Source: Pyxicephalus adspersus (lineage: Eukaryota > Chordata > Amphibia > Anura > Pyxicephalidae). From it: a stretch of DNA of 64,000 bases. Below the pieces are notes generated by a model. That model was given only the letters and a program-made list of their open reading frames with translations. It ran no database searches and had not been told where the DNA came from. Below are positions 32,906-43,175 of the stretch, piece by piece (the stretch's first letter is position 1; each line of letters begins with the position of its first letter). The DNA lies in NCBI RefSeq assembly GCF_032062135.1, contig NC_092858.1:167189515-167253514 (forward strand). The letters run 5' to 3'. Position numbers and translations under genes: made by a program.

Positions 32906-33173
32906 CCATCAATGCTCTGAACTGGCTTCCTAGGACTATGCTTACACTAGCGATATAGTTGTGTGGTTACCACTTCCTCATATCACTGAAATGCTATCAT
33001 GGAAGAAATTATACCTTTAGTGGTTCAGTACTGCTTACTGGTGCCTGCTGTCAACTGTGCAAGCTCTGGTTCTTTAGGTAACAGAAGTGCAAGAATGTGG
33101 GCAGCTGGCATGGTACCAGCTGCATGGAACCAAAGGGAAATGCTTGTTCCAGCCACAAGTCTGAGTCCGGGCT

Positions 33174-33498
33174 TAGGCTTTGTACAAACGCCAGACTATT
33201 GTCGCCCATGCGGCGAATGGTCACGCTCATCCTGCCCAAAAATCTGACATGTGTACAGTGGTCTCCAAATGTAGTTCATTGATCCGTCCAAACTGGTTAA
33301 TGAATGTATGATTGGAAATTACCGTAATTCATGTCAATGGAGGGGGTCATATTAAGGTGCCGCTTGCTCGTCCTACTAATTTCTCTCTCCATAGAACAAA
33401 ATGGGTGCTGTGTGTGCAACATTTGTTTATTCATCTGCCACTGAAACCATCAGTAAAGATTGTTTCTTATAACAGAAACTGAAAGTGTGTTCCTAGCT
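33174..33498. mobile_element. Possible Harbinger-like MITE, diverged
   Basis: The left part GGCTTTGTACAAACGCCAGA and the right part AAAGTGTGTTCCTAGCT look like decayed ends of the GCGTACACAC family, and the right end abuts the CTA of the next MITE. The interior from 33290 to 33446 is shared with 35810-35978. Boundaries are uncertain. Confidence 0.4.
33290..33446 (+). repeat. Repeat unit shared with 35810-35978
   Basis: AACTGGTTAATGAATGTATG, a CCGTAATTCATGTCAATGGA segment, ATAGAACAAAATGGGTGCTG and TTTATTCATCTGCCACTGAA recur with modest changes at 35810-35978. No coding content. Confidence 0.8.
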
Positions 33499-33893
33499 CT
33501 AAGCTGCGTACACACTTGCAGTAATTATCGTCCGCTAATCGTTAACAAAAAAAGTGCACATTGACTGACCGACGGCGCTGACGAACGAGGATTGACGCTG
33601 GAAGCGAACAACTGTCCCAACGGATCTGATTTAGCGACGATAGTTCACTATCTATTGTGTGTACAGTCATTCAGTGATAGTCGATAGTTCTGCAGTACAC
33701 TTTCTTCTTTACATGTCACATCCTGCATAGTTCAAACGATCGTATCTAGCGTGTGTACACTATTGGTGGATTATATTTGAATGATCGTATTATTACAACA
33801 TGTACAGAATTGTGCACAATACGATCCTTTAAAATAATTGTGCATAATCGTTCGTTTCCAACAATAATTATTGCAAGTGTGTACCTAGCTTTA
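33499..33893. mobile_element. Harbinger-like MITE, older copy
   Basis: 33502-33890 starts AGCTGCGTACACACTTGCAG and ends TTGCAAGTGTGTACCTAGCT. Flanks are CTA and TTA, a one-mismatch 3-bp duplication. It is a diverged relative of the elements at 17226 and 38404 (shared GACGAACGAGG, AACGATCGTATCTA, GTGTGTACA). Confidence 0.75.
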
Positions 33894-35100
33894 GTGTCAA
33901 TGGTGAATGAATAACAATAAATGTCCACTATGGTGACAATGGGTGACACGATGAAGGTGTAAAGTCTCTCCATAGTGTGACAGGGTGACAATGCAAAGGG
34001 CACAGTTGGGAAACTTGAACAGAGTGTTATAACCCAAAAATATTGAATGCATCTCTCGCAGATTTCCTGTATCTGGAGGAAACATGCATTTAAAAAGCAG
34101 ATCCCTCTGTTCATCACCCTCAGTTTGGATTTCTTGTTTTTAAAAATGTAATATTTACCTACCAAAAATATTATACTAGACATTTTAATAAACTTAATTT
34201 TTTTTCATATTAAAAAGCCAGTATGAAGAAACCATTGTGGCAAAAAATTGTGGCCGGGGTGTCTTCTGCCTGTAAATTCCAGAAAAGTTAGAAGGTAATA
34301 AGGGACCTGATTAATGACCTCCAAAGCAGGATTGACAGGTCTTTTTTTAAATGGCAATTTAAATAATATTAAACAAACTATGACATAACATAAACATGTA
34401 AAACTTATGTGAGATTTTAATCATTGGGTGTACATTTACTTTGGGAAACCAGTTACACACGTAATAAACTTGTTGCAATAACTAAAATGTAACTTGTGTG
34501 CCAAGGAGTTTCCCAATTTCTGGGGTGGTTGACTATTTTCATAATTTGTTAACATTCTTTTATTACTGGTTATTGAGTGGATAACTGATGAAATAAACAT
34601 TTCAATACAAATTTGAATAATCAAGATGTTACTTGTATCTTAATAACTGGGTTCTTTTATTGGGGACACAAACAACTAGAAATATTCCCATTCCTTTTGG
34701 CTTTATCGCACTTTGTAGCCAACAGGGAGGTGAAAAAAGAAAAGTGAACTAAACAACGATCACAGGGACCCCTTTGAGTTTTCTTTGGTAGAGCATCTGG
34801 TTTATAAGGTACGTGTGATGCCATTCTCTAAAGTCGCCTATTAGAAATCTCATGAAATATTTGAATTCTAATGTACATTTTAACATTTTATATCTACAGC
34901 TTTATATTAATTTAGGGTTCTTGTTCAGGCTCTTTCTGTTAAAGCTTGTTACATCTTCACAGCTCTGCTTCTGTGTTGTCACGCTTTTACATGAGCTTTC
35001 AAGGAATATTATGTTCTTGAAAAACATTTTTTCAATTACAGATTCATTTGGAGAATAGGATTTTCTATGGAGGATACAAGATTTAAATTTGCAATATTAC
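33894..35100. other. Non-coding stretch
   Basis: No supported gene or element. Confidence 0.4.
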
Positions 35101-35104
35101 AATT

Positions 35105-35422
35105 TTAGGATACTAATAACTTGTATTTATAAAGCACCATCACTTTATGCAGCGCTGTACAAAGTCCATAAGTCCATGTCTCTAGCTGTCCCTCAAAGGA
35201 GCTCACAATCTAATGTCCCTACTATAGTCATATATCATTAACACAGGCATAGGGCAATTTTGAGGGGAGGAAATTACCCCAACTGTAACTTTTTTTGGGA
35301 TGTGGGAGGAAACCCACACAAAGAGGGAGAACATAAAAACATCTTGCAGATAGTGTCCTGGATGAGATTCGAACCTGGGACCTAGCGCTGCAAAGGGAAG
35401 AATGCTAGCTGCTAAGTATGAG
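35105..35422 (-). mobile_element. V-SINE-like element
   Basis: In reverse orientation it has the tail (GTACAGCGCTGCATAAAGTG), the central block with TGGGTTTCCTCCCACATCCC, and the best B box of the set (GGTTCGAATC, reverse complement of 35366-35375). The A-box end is decayed. Confidence 0.8.
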
Positions 35423-35536
35423 TATAAGATGCATAACAACTCTTCTAAATCTTGGTGTGCTTTGTGTATTTCCTCCAGCTCTGTGCAGTAATCCAGCATT
35501 AAACTTTGTCTTTGTGCAATCCCCACAAAAAGCTCT

Positions 35537-36130
35537 TTTAAAGTGGAACTAAAGAGTAAAATAAAAAAATTGTGACCAGGCAGGTTATTTATTGCAGAAG
35601 GGACAGGCAATATTACTTTAGCAAAAAACTTACCTGTCTGTTCCCAACTTTTTAAGTATACTCCCATATCTTTGCTCCAAAATAAGCGCTGCCATCTTTA
35701 CCCTCTTATCTGGGTTCATGTCTTCAAGATTCTGATTGTTCAGGATGGCATGTGCATGGGTGGTATTTGCGGTATGCCAGGATACCTGGTACATTGAGTA
35801 TATTTTGCATAACTGATTAATGAATGTACGGCTGGAAATGACCGTAATTCATGTCAAAGGAGGGGGACATAGTAAGGTGCAGCTTGATCACCCTACTACT
35901 TTCTCTCACCATAGAACAGAATGGGTGCTGTGTGTACAGCATATGTTTATTCATATGCCACTGAATCCCCGCACATTAAGTATATTTTGCAAATGATACA
36001 TTTCAGAAAAGATTACAAACAAGCAGGTATGTATGTTTTATTGTAGAAAGAAAACTGCCTGTCCTTTCTGCAAAAACACAACTTGCCTGATCACAATTTC
36101 TTTTGTCTTTATGTATAGTTAGCCTTTAAA
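35537..36130. mobile_element. Family B TIR element interrupted by another repeat
   Basis: The left end TTTTAAAGTGGAACTAAAG and right end GTATAGTTAGCCTTTAAA are inverted repeats. Internal landmarks are GACCAGGCAGG, GCAGAAGGGACAGGCAATAT, CTTACCTGTC and, after the interruption, AACTGCCTGTCCTTTCTGCA and CTTGCCTGATCACAA. The interrupting repeat is 35810-35978. Confidence 0.65.
35797..35991 (+). mobile_element. 169-bp insertion flanked by 13-bp direct repeats
   Basis: AGTATATTTTGCA occurs at 35797-35809 and 35979-35991. Between them is a copy of the repeat at 33290-33446. A 13-bp duplication is typical of LINE-type retroposition rather than of DNA transposons. It sits inside a family B element. 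Confidence 0.7.
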
Positions 36131-36135
36131 GAGCT

Positions 36136-38400
36136 CTCCCCTTTTGCCAATATTCAATGGTGCTACTCTCCAATCACTGTGACTTTTCTAATTCTCTTCA
36201 TCTAAAAGAAGAAAGAATTTCTTACAAATCACATTATTTGTGGGCTAGGTCCACAATATTTTGGCAATATGGAAATATTGATAATTGCAAGCAAGTCTTA
36301 TGTCTCTGACAGATGAGCGGTCTCCCTATATTTGACTATTTTTTTTAAATTCTCTCTGAGTATCAGGTGTTTTGTTGTGTGCTGTAATTTCACCTGTAAT
36401 TAGGTATATTCCATTGTTTGTGGATTAGGGGCCACTGAAGATTCTGAGTTTATTTTGTAGTGCTGTTACGGAAAAGTAAATATTAGGTAAACTTTAGTTG
36501 TATTGTAGGCATATTGTGTTTTGTCTGGGTGTTTAGATTCTCACCTTTACCAAAAGAGTTCCCACATTTCGAAGTGTCCCATTGTTTGGCCAGAAAACTA
36601 GGTGACTTTTTTTCCTAATACAACTTGAACAAAAACAGCAAAATCTAAAAAATTTGTATAGAACACTATATATAGAATAAGCAGTGGTTCCAATTACATG
36701 TTCTGTCAATGCAATAGATTAAAAACTAATGTGACAGTGGCTCCACCGCCCTGGGATCATTGGGATTGATTGTATCTCTTTTTATCATTTGCCTAATGAG
36801 GATGTTTTTCAGCATATTTTCATGTGCAATAACTTTTGTACATGAAAAGAACTAATTGTCATAAGCTTTGGTATTCTTTTTTGAAGTATGAATACATACA
36901 AGGTTCAGTTGTAAAAGTACTTATTGACAATATATATGATTTTAGATTGGGGCTGATAATGATTGCAGGATTGAGACCATTTTGGATCTGTGGTATTGGC
37001 AAACTCCATGGATGACACGCAATTGGCCCTAGATTTTGTTTATGTAAATTGATATTTCAAAGAAGACATCCCGGTATTCTTCCAAAAAAATTAAAATAAA
37101 ATAAAAAAAAAACACTATGATTAGATAAGAATAAATTATGTATGATTTGCCATGTTTCTATACAGGAGCTTTCAGCAGTGGGAGACCAAAATTAAAATCT
37201 TAGGACAGAAAGTGATGCCCAAATTATGACCCCAACAGTTACCTTCAGTGATGTAAAAGTAACCGTGTGTTTGCTTATTCAGCTTTCCTTTGCTACAAGT
37301 TTTAAATGTAACCGTTCTCCATTCAAAGGTTCCCGCAAAACACTTCTTGTAGCATTACCTTCAGCTATATAGTACATGCGTTTTACCAAAAAAAGGAAAT
37401 TGAAGTTGAATAATCCATGATGGAGTTCTCATTGCTTCCTATCAGATTGTTCGACAGGATTCCTTATTTTAAATGCAATTATTCTTTCATTCTAATTAAT
37501 TTATTTCAGGGTGCAAAACTGACCAAAGCCTGCCTGTTGGCCAAATTTATTATTGATTAGTCTTCCTTTTCATTTCATTCACTTTTGAGCATATTAACAA
37601 ATCTCAATTGAAATGCCTAAAATTGTATATGATTAGGGGTACTGACATTTTATTGAAAGCTGTGTTCATTTTCTATAGGGAAATGATGGCTTAAAGCAAT
37701 GGAGATATTGATTAGAACAGGTATGAGAATCAACAAAACATTTGATTTTTATCTCAAAGGTACACTTGTCCTTTAGTGTTCTATCTAAGGCTGAAGAACT
37801 AATAAAGTTAAAGTTTAGACGCCATAAAAGAGTCATAAATGTTTGGAACACAGCTGCCATTGAAATGTTCTTCATTTGTACTTTGCAATTTTTCCTTTTA
37901 CCTATAACAAGGTCAGGAGATTTCTGAGAAAAATGGAAGCTGATTTTAAAGAATTATTGACAAACATAAAAGAATACAGGTTGGATAGTTACACTTAAAA
38001 AGTAATTCAGTAATTGTTAGGGCCGGACAATTTTGGATAGGGTGGGGTTACAATTTATGGTGGGTGTTATGTTGGTGTCAATATGGAACCACAGTAAAGG
38101 GATTTGTAAAGAACCGCGAGTGCTGACATTTTTGCCTTTTAGGTGTTCATTTCTGTCTGTAACTCCATCTGGGGTGAAGAGTTGTTCCTGCTCTTCCGGC
38201 TCTTCCTGTTTCTTGTGAATCCTATACAAGCAATTTAGAAGACGTTATTATCTTGAAAAGAAGAACATTTTATCATTACTTCTATTCTTGATAAAAGGGA
38301 CACAAGATAATTACAAGAGATTACAATGAAGACCCAAAAGAGGCTCCAACCTTTCAGAATTCTTTTTACATCTAAAAGGACTTTGTGGGGCAATGGGCTT
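36136..38400. other. Repeat-poor non-coding stretch
   Basis: Mostly unique AT-rich DNA. Segments at 36700-36870, 37440-37600 and 37760-37920 are of high complexity with homeodomain-like TAAT words and could be conserved non-coding DNA, but this cannot be judged from one sequence. No gene supported. Confidence 0.35.
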
Positions 38401-38832
38401 TAAAGCTACGTACACACTTCCAATTATTATCGTCGGAAAACGAACGACGAACGTTCCTGCACGATATATATATGAACGATCGTATAGCACCGATCCTGCA
38501 CATAGAGCTAACGACACGATCTTTCGTAGATATTGTACACACAATAGATACGATCGTTTAAGCGATAGAGGAACTATGTGCACGACAGGAAAGTGAACGG
38601 ACGTACGTTCATCACGCATGCTCTGAACATGGACGATCAACGAACGACCGTACACACGAACGATGTTCAACGATCGTCGCCCAATCCGATCCGCCGGTCC
38701 GGTCGTTCGTTTCCAACAATTTTCCTCGTTCGTCGGCGTCGTTGGTTACTTTTTTACGAACGATTTTTTGCCCAATCGATCGTTCGTCGTTCGATTGGAA
38801 CGATAAAAATTGGAAGTGTGTACGCACCTTAA
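38401..38832 (-). mobile_element. Harbinger-like MITE, near-identical to 17226-17650
   Basis: 38404-38829 lies between TAA at 38401-38403 and 38830-38832, an exact 3-bp duplication. Ends are AGCTACGTACACACTTCCAA and, inverted, AGGTGCGTACACACTTCCAA. Against the 17-kb copy only a few substitutions are visible over about 425 bp; one 71-codon reading frame is identical in both. It has no transposase and presumably used one supplied in trans. Confidence 0.9.
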
Positions 38833-38914
38833 GTTTAGTTTGTGTAATTATCGGAAACCTTTATATTTATCGAGTTGACACTTGCCAGATAGATTCTGAA
38901 ATCAGGCTTCCAGT

Positions 38915-39250
38915 GGACCATGGTTGGCTCAGTGGTTAGCACTCCTGCCCTTCCAGTGCTAGGTGCCAGGTTTGAATATTGGCCAGGACTCCATCTGCAA
39001 GGAGTTTGTATATTCTCCCCGTGCTTGCATGGGTTTCTTCTGGGCACTCCGGTTTCCTCCCACATCTCAAAAACATGCAGTTAGGTTAATAGGTTTCTCT
39101 CAAAAATTGACCTTAGACTGTAATAAAGACGTATGACTATAGTAGGGATATTAGATTGTGAGCCCCCTTGTTGCACGGTTAGTGATATGACTACGAACTT
39201 TGTACAGCGCTTCGTAATATGTCGGTGCCTTTTAAATACTGTGTAATAAT
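38915..39250 (+). mobile_element. V-SINE-like element
   Basis: The A box TTGGCTCAGTGGTTAGC, a decayed B box (GGTTTGAATAT), the central block (GTTTCTTCTGGGCACTCCGG, ACATGCAGTTAGGTTAATAG) and the tail GTACAGCGCTTCGTAATATG, then AAT and TATC repeats. Essentially full length. Confidence 0.85.
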
Positions 39251-40924
39251 AATATCTATCTATCTAAAGATAAATTGTAGGGATTTGCTTAAAAGTATGA
39301 AACCAGCCATTTTTTTTCTTCAATTCAGACCTAAACTCAAAAAGTCACCAGGAGGTAGAGCTAATTACCAAAAATAAATTGATAAAAGAGACACGCAATG
39401 TGGAAATTCCTTCAGAGATGAAGAGAGGTTGTTAAAGGTTTAAAGGAAGAACAATTCTATATTATTGCCACCGGTTTCGGTATGAGATGTCCTTCAATCT
39501 CGATAGTCAAGTTTTACCAACTGTTGGTTGGTGTGTAGTATATATGGCTAATTTGTGTCATAAAACCCTTTTTTATTGGGTAGGTCAATTTCCTTTGTAG
39601 AAATGATCAAATGATTCCTAAAAAAAGGAAGTAAAAGCAGGTTCAGGATCACACACCTGGAATTTGCAGTCTTAAAACCAATTTTGTTCCCAATCGTGGA
39701 CCCCCCAATATCAAAGGTATTCTCCTGTGTACAAAATATAAAAATCCCAAAAATGTAAGAAACATCTTATAAAACAGAAAGCTTTTACAGGTTACTCTTC
39801 AGAAACGCCTCATTGACCTGCACTGTAGATCTGTTTATTGTTGCTTCTCAGACAAGTAACATTTCAGTAATGTTAACAGTAAACAGTTTTATTGAATGGT
39901 TGTTGTAGGTACAGTTACTGTACTGACTGGCACTTAAGATAATTTAAGGAGTGCTATAAAAAGGAAGAAAACAAGTTTCATGTTCATTCTTTTATGAGGA
40001 CTAGAAGAGGACAGTGAAGTGTACCTGTCATAGCAGAAACAGCAGAAGTAAGAGTCACCTTGCCCAGGGATATGTTATTCTGTTTCAGTGTTGTCACAAT
40101 CATGTGAAAATATTAACATTTTTAAACCTCTTAAAGAAGAACTAAACCCTGCATTAATCCCTTATCTCCCGTTCCATCACAATAAACCGCCATCTTATTT
40201 CTTCACTTCTTCCTTGCAATCTTTAGCTAGCTTGATATTGAAGAATGTCTAAAATTTTACAAACTGTGCCACTGTCCTGCCTATTATTGACATTTTTGAT
40301 TACCAGTTAGGATTATTACAATAATGGTGGTCACCTTGGACCCTCCAGGCAGATCTCTTGAGAACCCCAAGGGCAAGGGCGGACAGAAGGAGGTGCAGGG
40401 GATTTTGTACTTTCATCAGTGACAAGGAGCCTCCATGGGGACCCTAAATCGGCCTCAGATTCAGTTCTTCAAATAGGCCCACTGTTGGCTACAACTTTAC
40501 TGCCCAACAGCATAGCTTCCAACTGTTGCACAGTTGGACTGTTACCCATTTAAAACCAAATCCTTTGCCCCCTAATTTCTTCTCAGTTGTCCCTTTTTTC
40601 ATATTTTTTAAAGATATTGATTTATAAAATTACAACTACCAAAAGTAGTATACTATGCTATGTTTATTACCCACTTCTAAAAAGACAATTTAAAGGAAGA
40701 ATAGGGATAGAAGAAAGCCCTTGTAGGTTTAACCAGTTCTTTTTTTGCATATTCATGATCCTTATATTAAGGGGGGGGCAATTCCGTTATGTCATTATCA
40801 ATTAAGCAGATAAAAGGCCTGAAGGGGTTTTCTTATATTAAGGGGGGGGGGGGTGTGAGGGGAGTTATGCGCTCCATACTTTATGGTGTAGGTGTCCCTA
40901 AAGGTGGAAAGTAAACTCAATAGC
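39251..40924. other. Non-coding stretch with minor repeats
   Basis: A diverged fragment near 40128-40210 (AAGAACTAAACCCTGC, CCGCCATCTTATTTC) resembles family B. CTTATATTAAGGGGGG occurs twice 70 bp apart (40761, 40831), with runs of 8 and 12 G. On the minus strand 39467-39500 shows GAAGGAC...CCGAAACCGGTGG, a remote variant of the hammerhead-like motif. No gene supported. Confidence 0.4.
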
Positions 40925-41255
40925 TATTATTAATAACCTGTATTTATATAGCACTGACAAATTACGCAGAACTTTACAAAGTCCGTAATCATATCACTAA
41001 CTGTCTCTCAAAGGGGCTCACATTCTAATGTTCTTACCATATGTCTTTAAGTCTAAGGTCAATTTTGGGGGGAAGCCAATTAACTTAGGTGTATGTTTTT
41101 CTTTTAAATGTGGAAGGAAACTGGAGTACCCGAAGGAAACCCATGCAAACACAGGGAGAATAGGTAGCAGATAGTGTCCTGGCTGAGATTCAAAGCTGGG
41201 ACCCAGCACTGCAAAGGCCAGAGTGCTAACCACTGAGCCACCATGCTGCCCCTGC
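40925..41255 (-). mobile_element. V-SINE-like element
   Basis: In reverse: head with TGGCTCAGTGGTTAGC and CAGTGCTGGGTCCCAGCTTT, B-box-like TTTGAATCTC, central block with GTTTGCATGGGTTTCCTTCG, and a GTAAAGTTCTGCGTAATTTG tail. Full length, about 330 bp. Confidence 0.85.
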
Positions 41256-42860
41256 TATGGCTTTTTATTATTACGATCTCATATGATTCTTGCAAACAGG
41301 TTACAGATTTTGTTTAACACACATTGATCTACATTTTTCCTGCAGACCACATACATCTATGTGCAAAACAACCAAATTCTCTTCATTCTGGAAACTCTGA
41401 GCAACATCATTAGCATTTCAGGAGATTCAGCATTTCAGCACTTTAACTGGATCTTCTTGTTCTACCTCTTGCATGCTGAAAGTGTAATAAGTCCTTGTTA
41501 ATTTATTCATGGGCCTATAGTTTCTTGTCCTGGTTGTACTTATTATTGTCAATATCTCAGGTTTTGATACTTTGGATCAGTAAACTAAGTTTGTTGGTGT
41601 TGACACACTGGAGATCATGGAGATGAAATTGGGGAAAAAATTGGTACTTTTGAGGGTAGTAGTTGAAAAGCGCACAGTTAGCTGTTCCCAGGCACATACC
41701 AAACTGCTGCTATGCCTTTAGGAGCAACAAACCAAACCACAGGTCAACACGTTTGCCCGTGCTGCCCTTGTGTTTGCGGTGGTGGTGCGGTTCTTCCTCC
41801 AGAGCAACATGTCACTTCCAGGAACCATACAGCAACCCTACTACAATACAAATGCATCCAAAAAGCAAATTGCACAAAGTAGTTCTCAACAGCTCCCAAA
41901 GACTTGAATCGGATTGACTGATAGACAGGGGGGCTCTAGGATATATATATATATATTTTTTTGTGTATTGAAGAAATTTAGGTTGCCTGTGTAATATTCT
42001 ATGGGTGGAATTTACAGACTAAAAATCCATGGGGCAGGTAAACCACCAAGGTGGCACAGAGATGCTACATACAGCATAGTATGACCACAGGCTGCTCAAC
42101 TGCTTCCAAAGACTTGACTGTCAATGCACTCATGGAACAGATTTACAAAAAAAACACTTTCAATTATATATATATATATATTTAAAAGACTAAAAGGGAG
42201 CACACATAAGGGAATTTTACTGTTTGAACTAAAAAAAAAGACCCATTGGTTAAGTTACATAGTATGCGGTTTGCAAGACTTTAATGTTCCTTATGAAAAT
42301 AATAAAGAATATGCTTCTCTTGGCTTGACTCATTCAGAGAAGTCTGTTACTTCAAAGTACGGCGTCTACCTGTTTCCAAGGAATACAGTCTGGTAATTAT
42401 ATTTAAATGGTGGATGATAAAGGCAACGGGAAATGGCACCTGGTCGGGGGAAGTTGTTTTTTCCCATCTGTCAGAGCCAAGACCTCTGTCCAGGACTGTT
42501 TAATGAAGCAAAGAGTTATATGCAAAGTATAAAAAAAACAACCAATCAAAAAAATGATCTTACTACAAAAAGTTGAAATACGATTGGCTGCTATTAGATA
42601 ACATTGACCTTTGTTCTGGCAATGTCAGTGATGAGACCGATCATCTAAAGTGAAGATTATAACAATTATTCACAAATGGGAATTGTAAGCCCGACATGCT
42701 TTACCTGCCCAAAATTACATATTTAAGTTTAGCCAGAGGTATAGTGCAAAAATCTATGTCAGCTCTGTGACAAGCTACAGCAATACAATTTGGTCAAGGA
42801 CCCTCCTAGCCTGTGATTGGATAGTGAAAAGAAAGAACCCCCCACCCCTTTGAGGAACAA
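41256..42860. other. Non-coding stretch
   Basis: Short TA microsatellites lie at 41940-41957 and 42163-42182. An open frame of 90 codons (42124-42396) has no domain I recognise. Nothing else supported. Confidence 0.4.
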
Positions 42861-43175
42861 TAAAGCAGAACTATAGTTCCTTATTAAAAAATTGCAAGCA
42901 GGCAATGTCCCTTCTACAATAAAACATTCTTATCTGTTTGTTCATGCCCCCAGGGGTGCCAGGTCTGAATGAGCTCCCATGTCTGGCCAGTCAAAGTGAC
43001 CGATGGTCCAATCTTTAGAAGAGTGGTGGAAAACAGTAACACTATGCCAGAGCAAGGGCAGGTGGCTGAAAAAAAAAAAATCTAGCAATCAGGCAGGTAA
43101 GTTTATTTTATTGCGGAAGAGATATCACCTGTTCTCCTCACCCTAAAGAACCTGCCTGGTCAGAATATTTTATTT
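42861..43175. mobile_element. Family B TIR element
   Basis: TAAAGCAGAACTATAGTTCC, GCAAGCAGGCAATGTCCCTT, CTACAATAAAACATTCTTAT, ATCAGGCAGGTAAG and GAACCTGCCTGGTCAG follow the family order. The right end is decayed. Confidence 0.55.

Noticed and set aside
32385..32912. 175-codon minus-strand open frame
   Set aside because: It covers a non-autonomous hAT element and flanking DNA, and shows no transposase or other recognisable domain.
40761..40856. G-quadruplex-like G runs
   Set aside because: Only two long G runs 70 bp apart, part of a small direct duplication; the four-tract pattern is missing.
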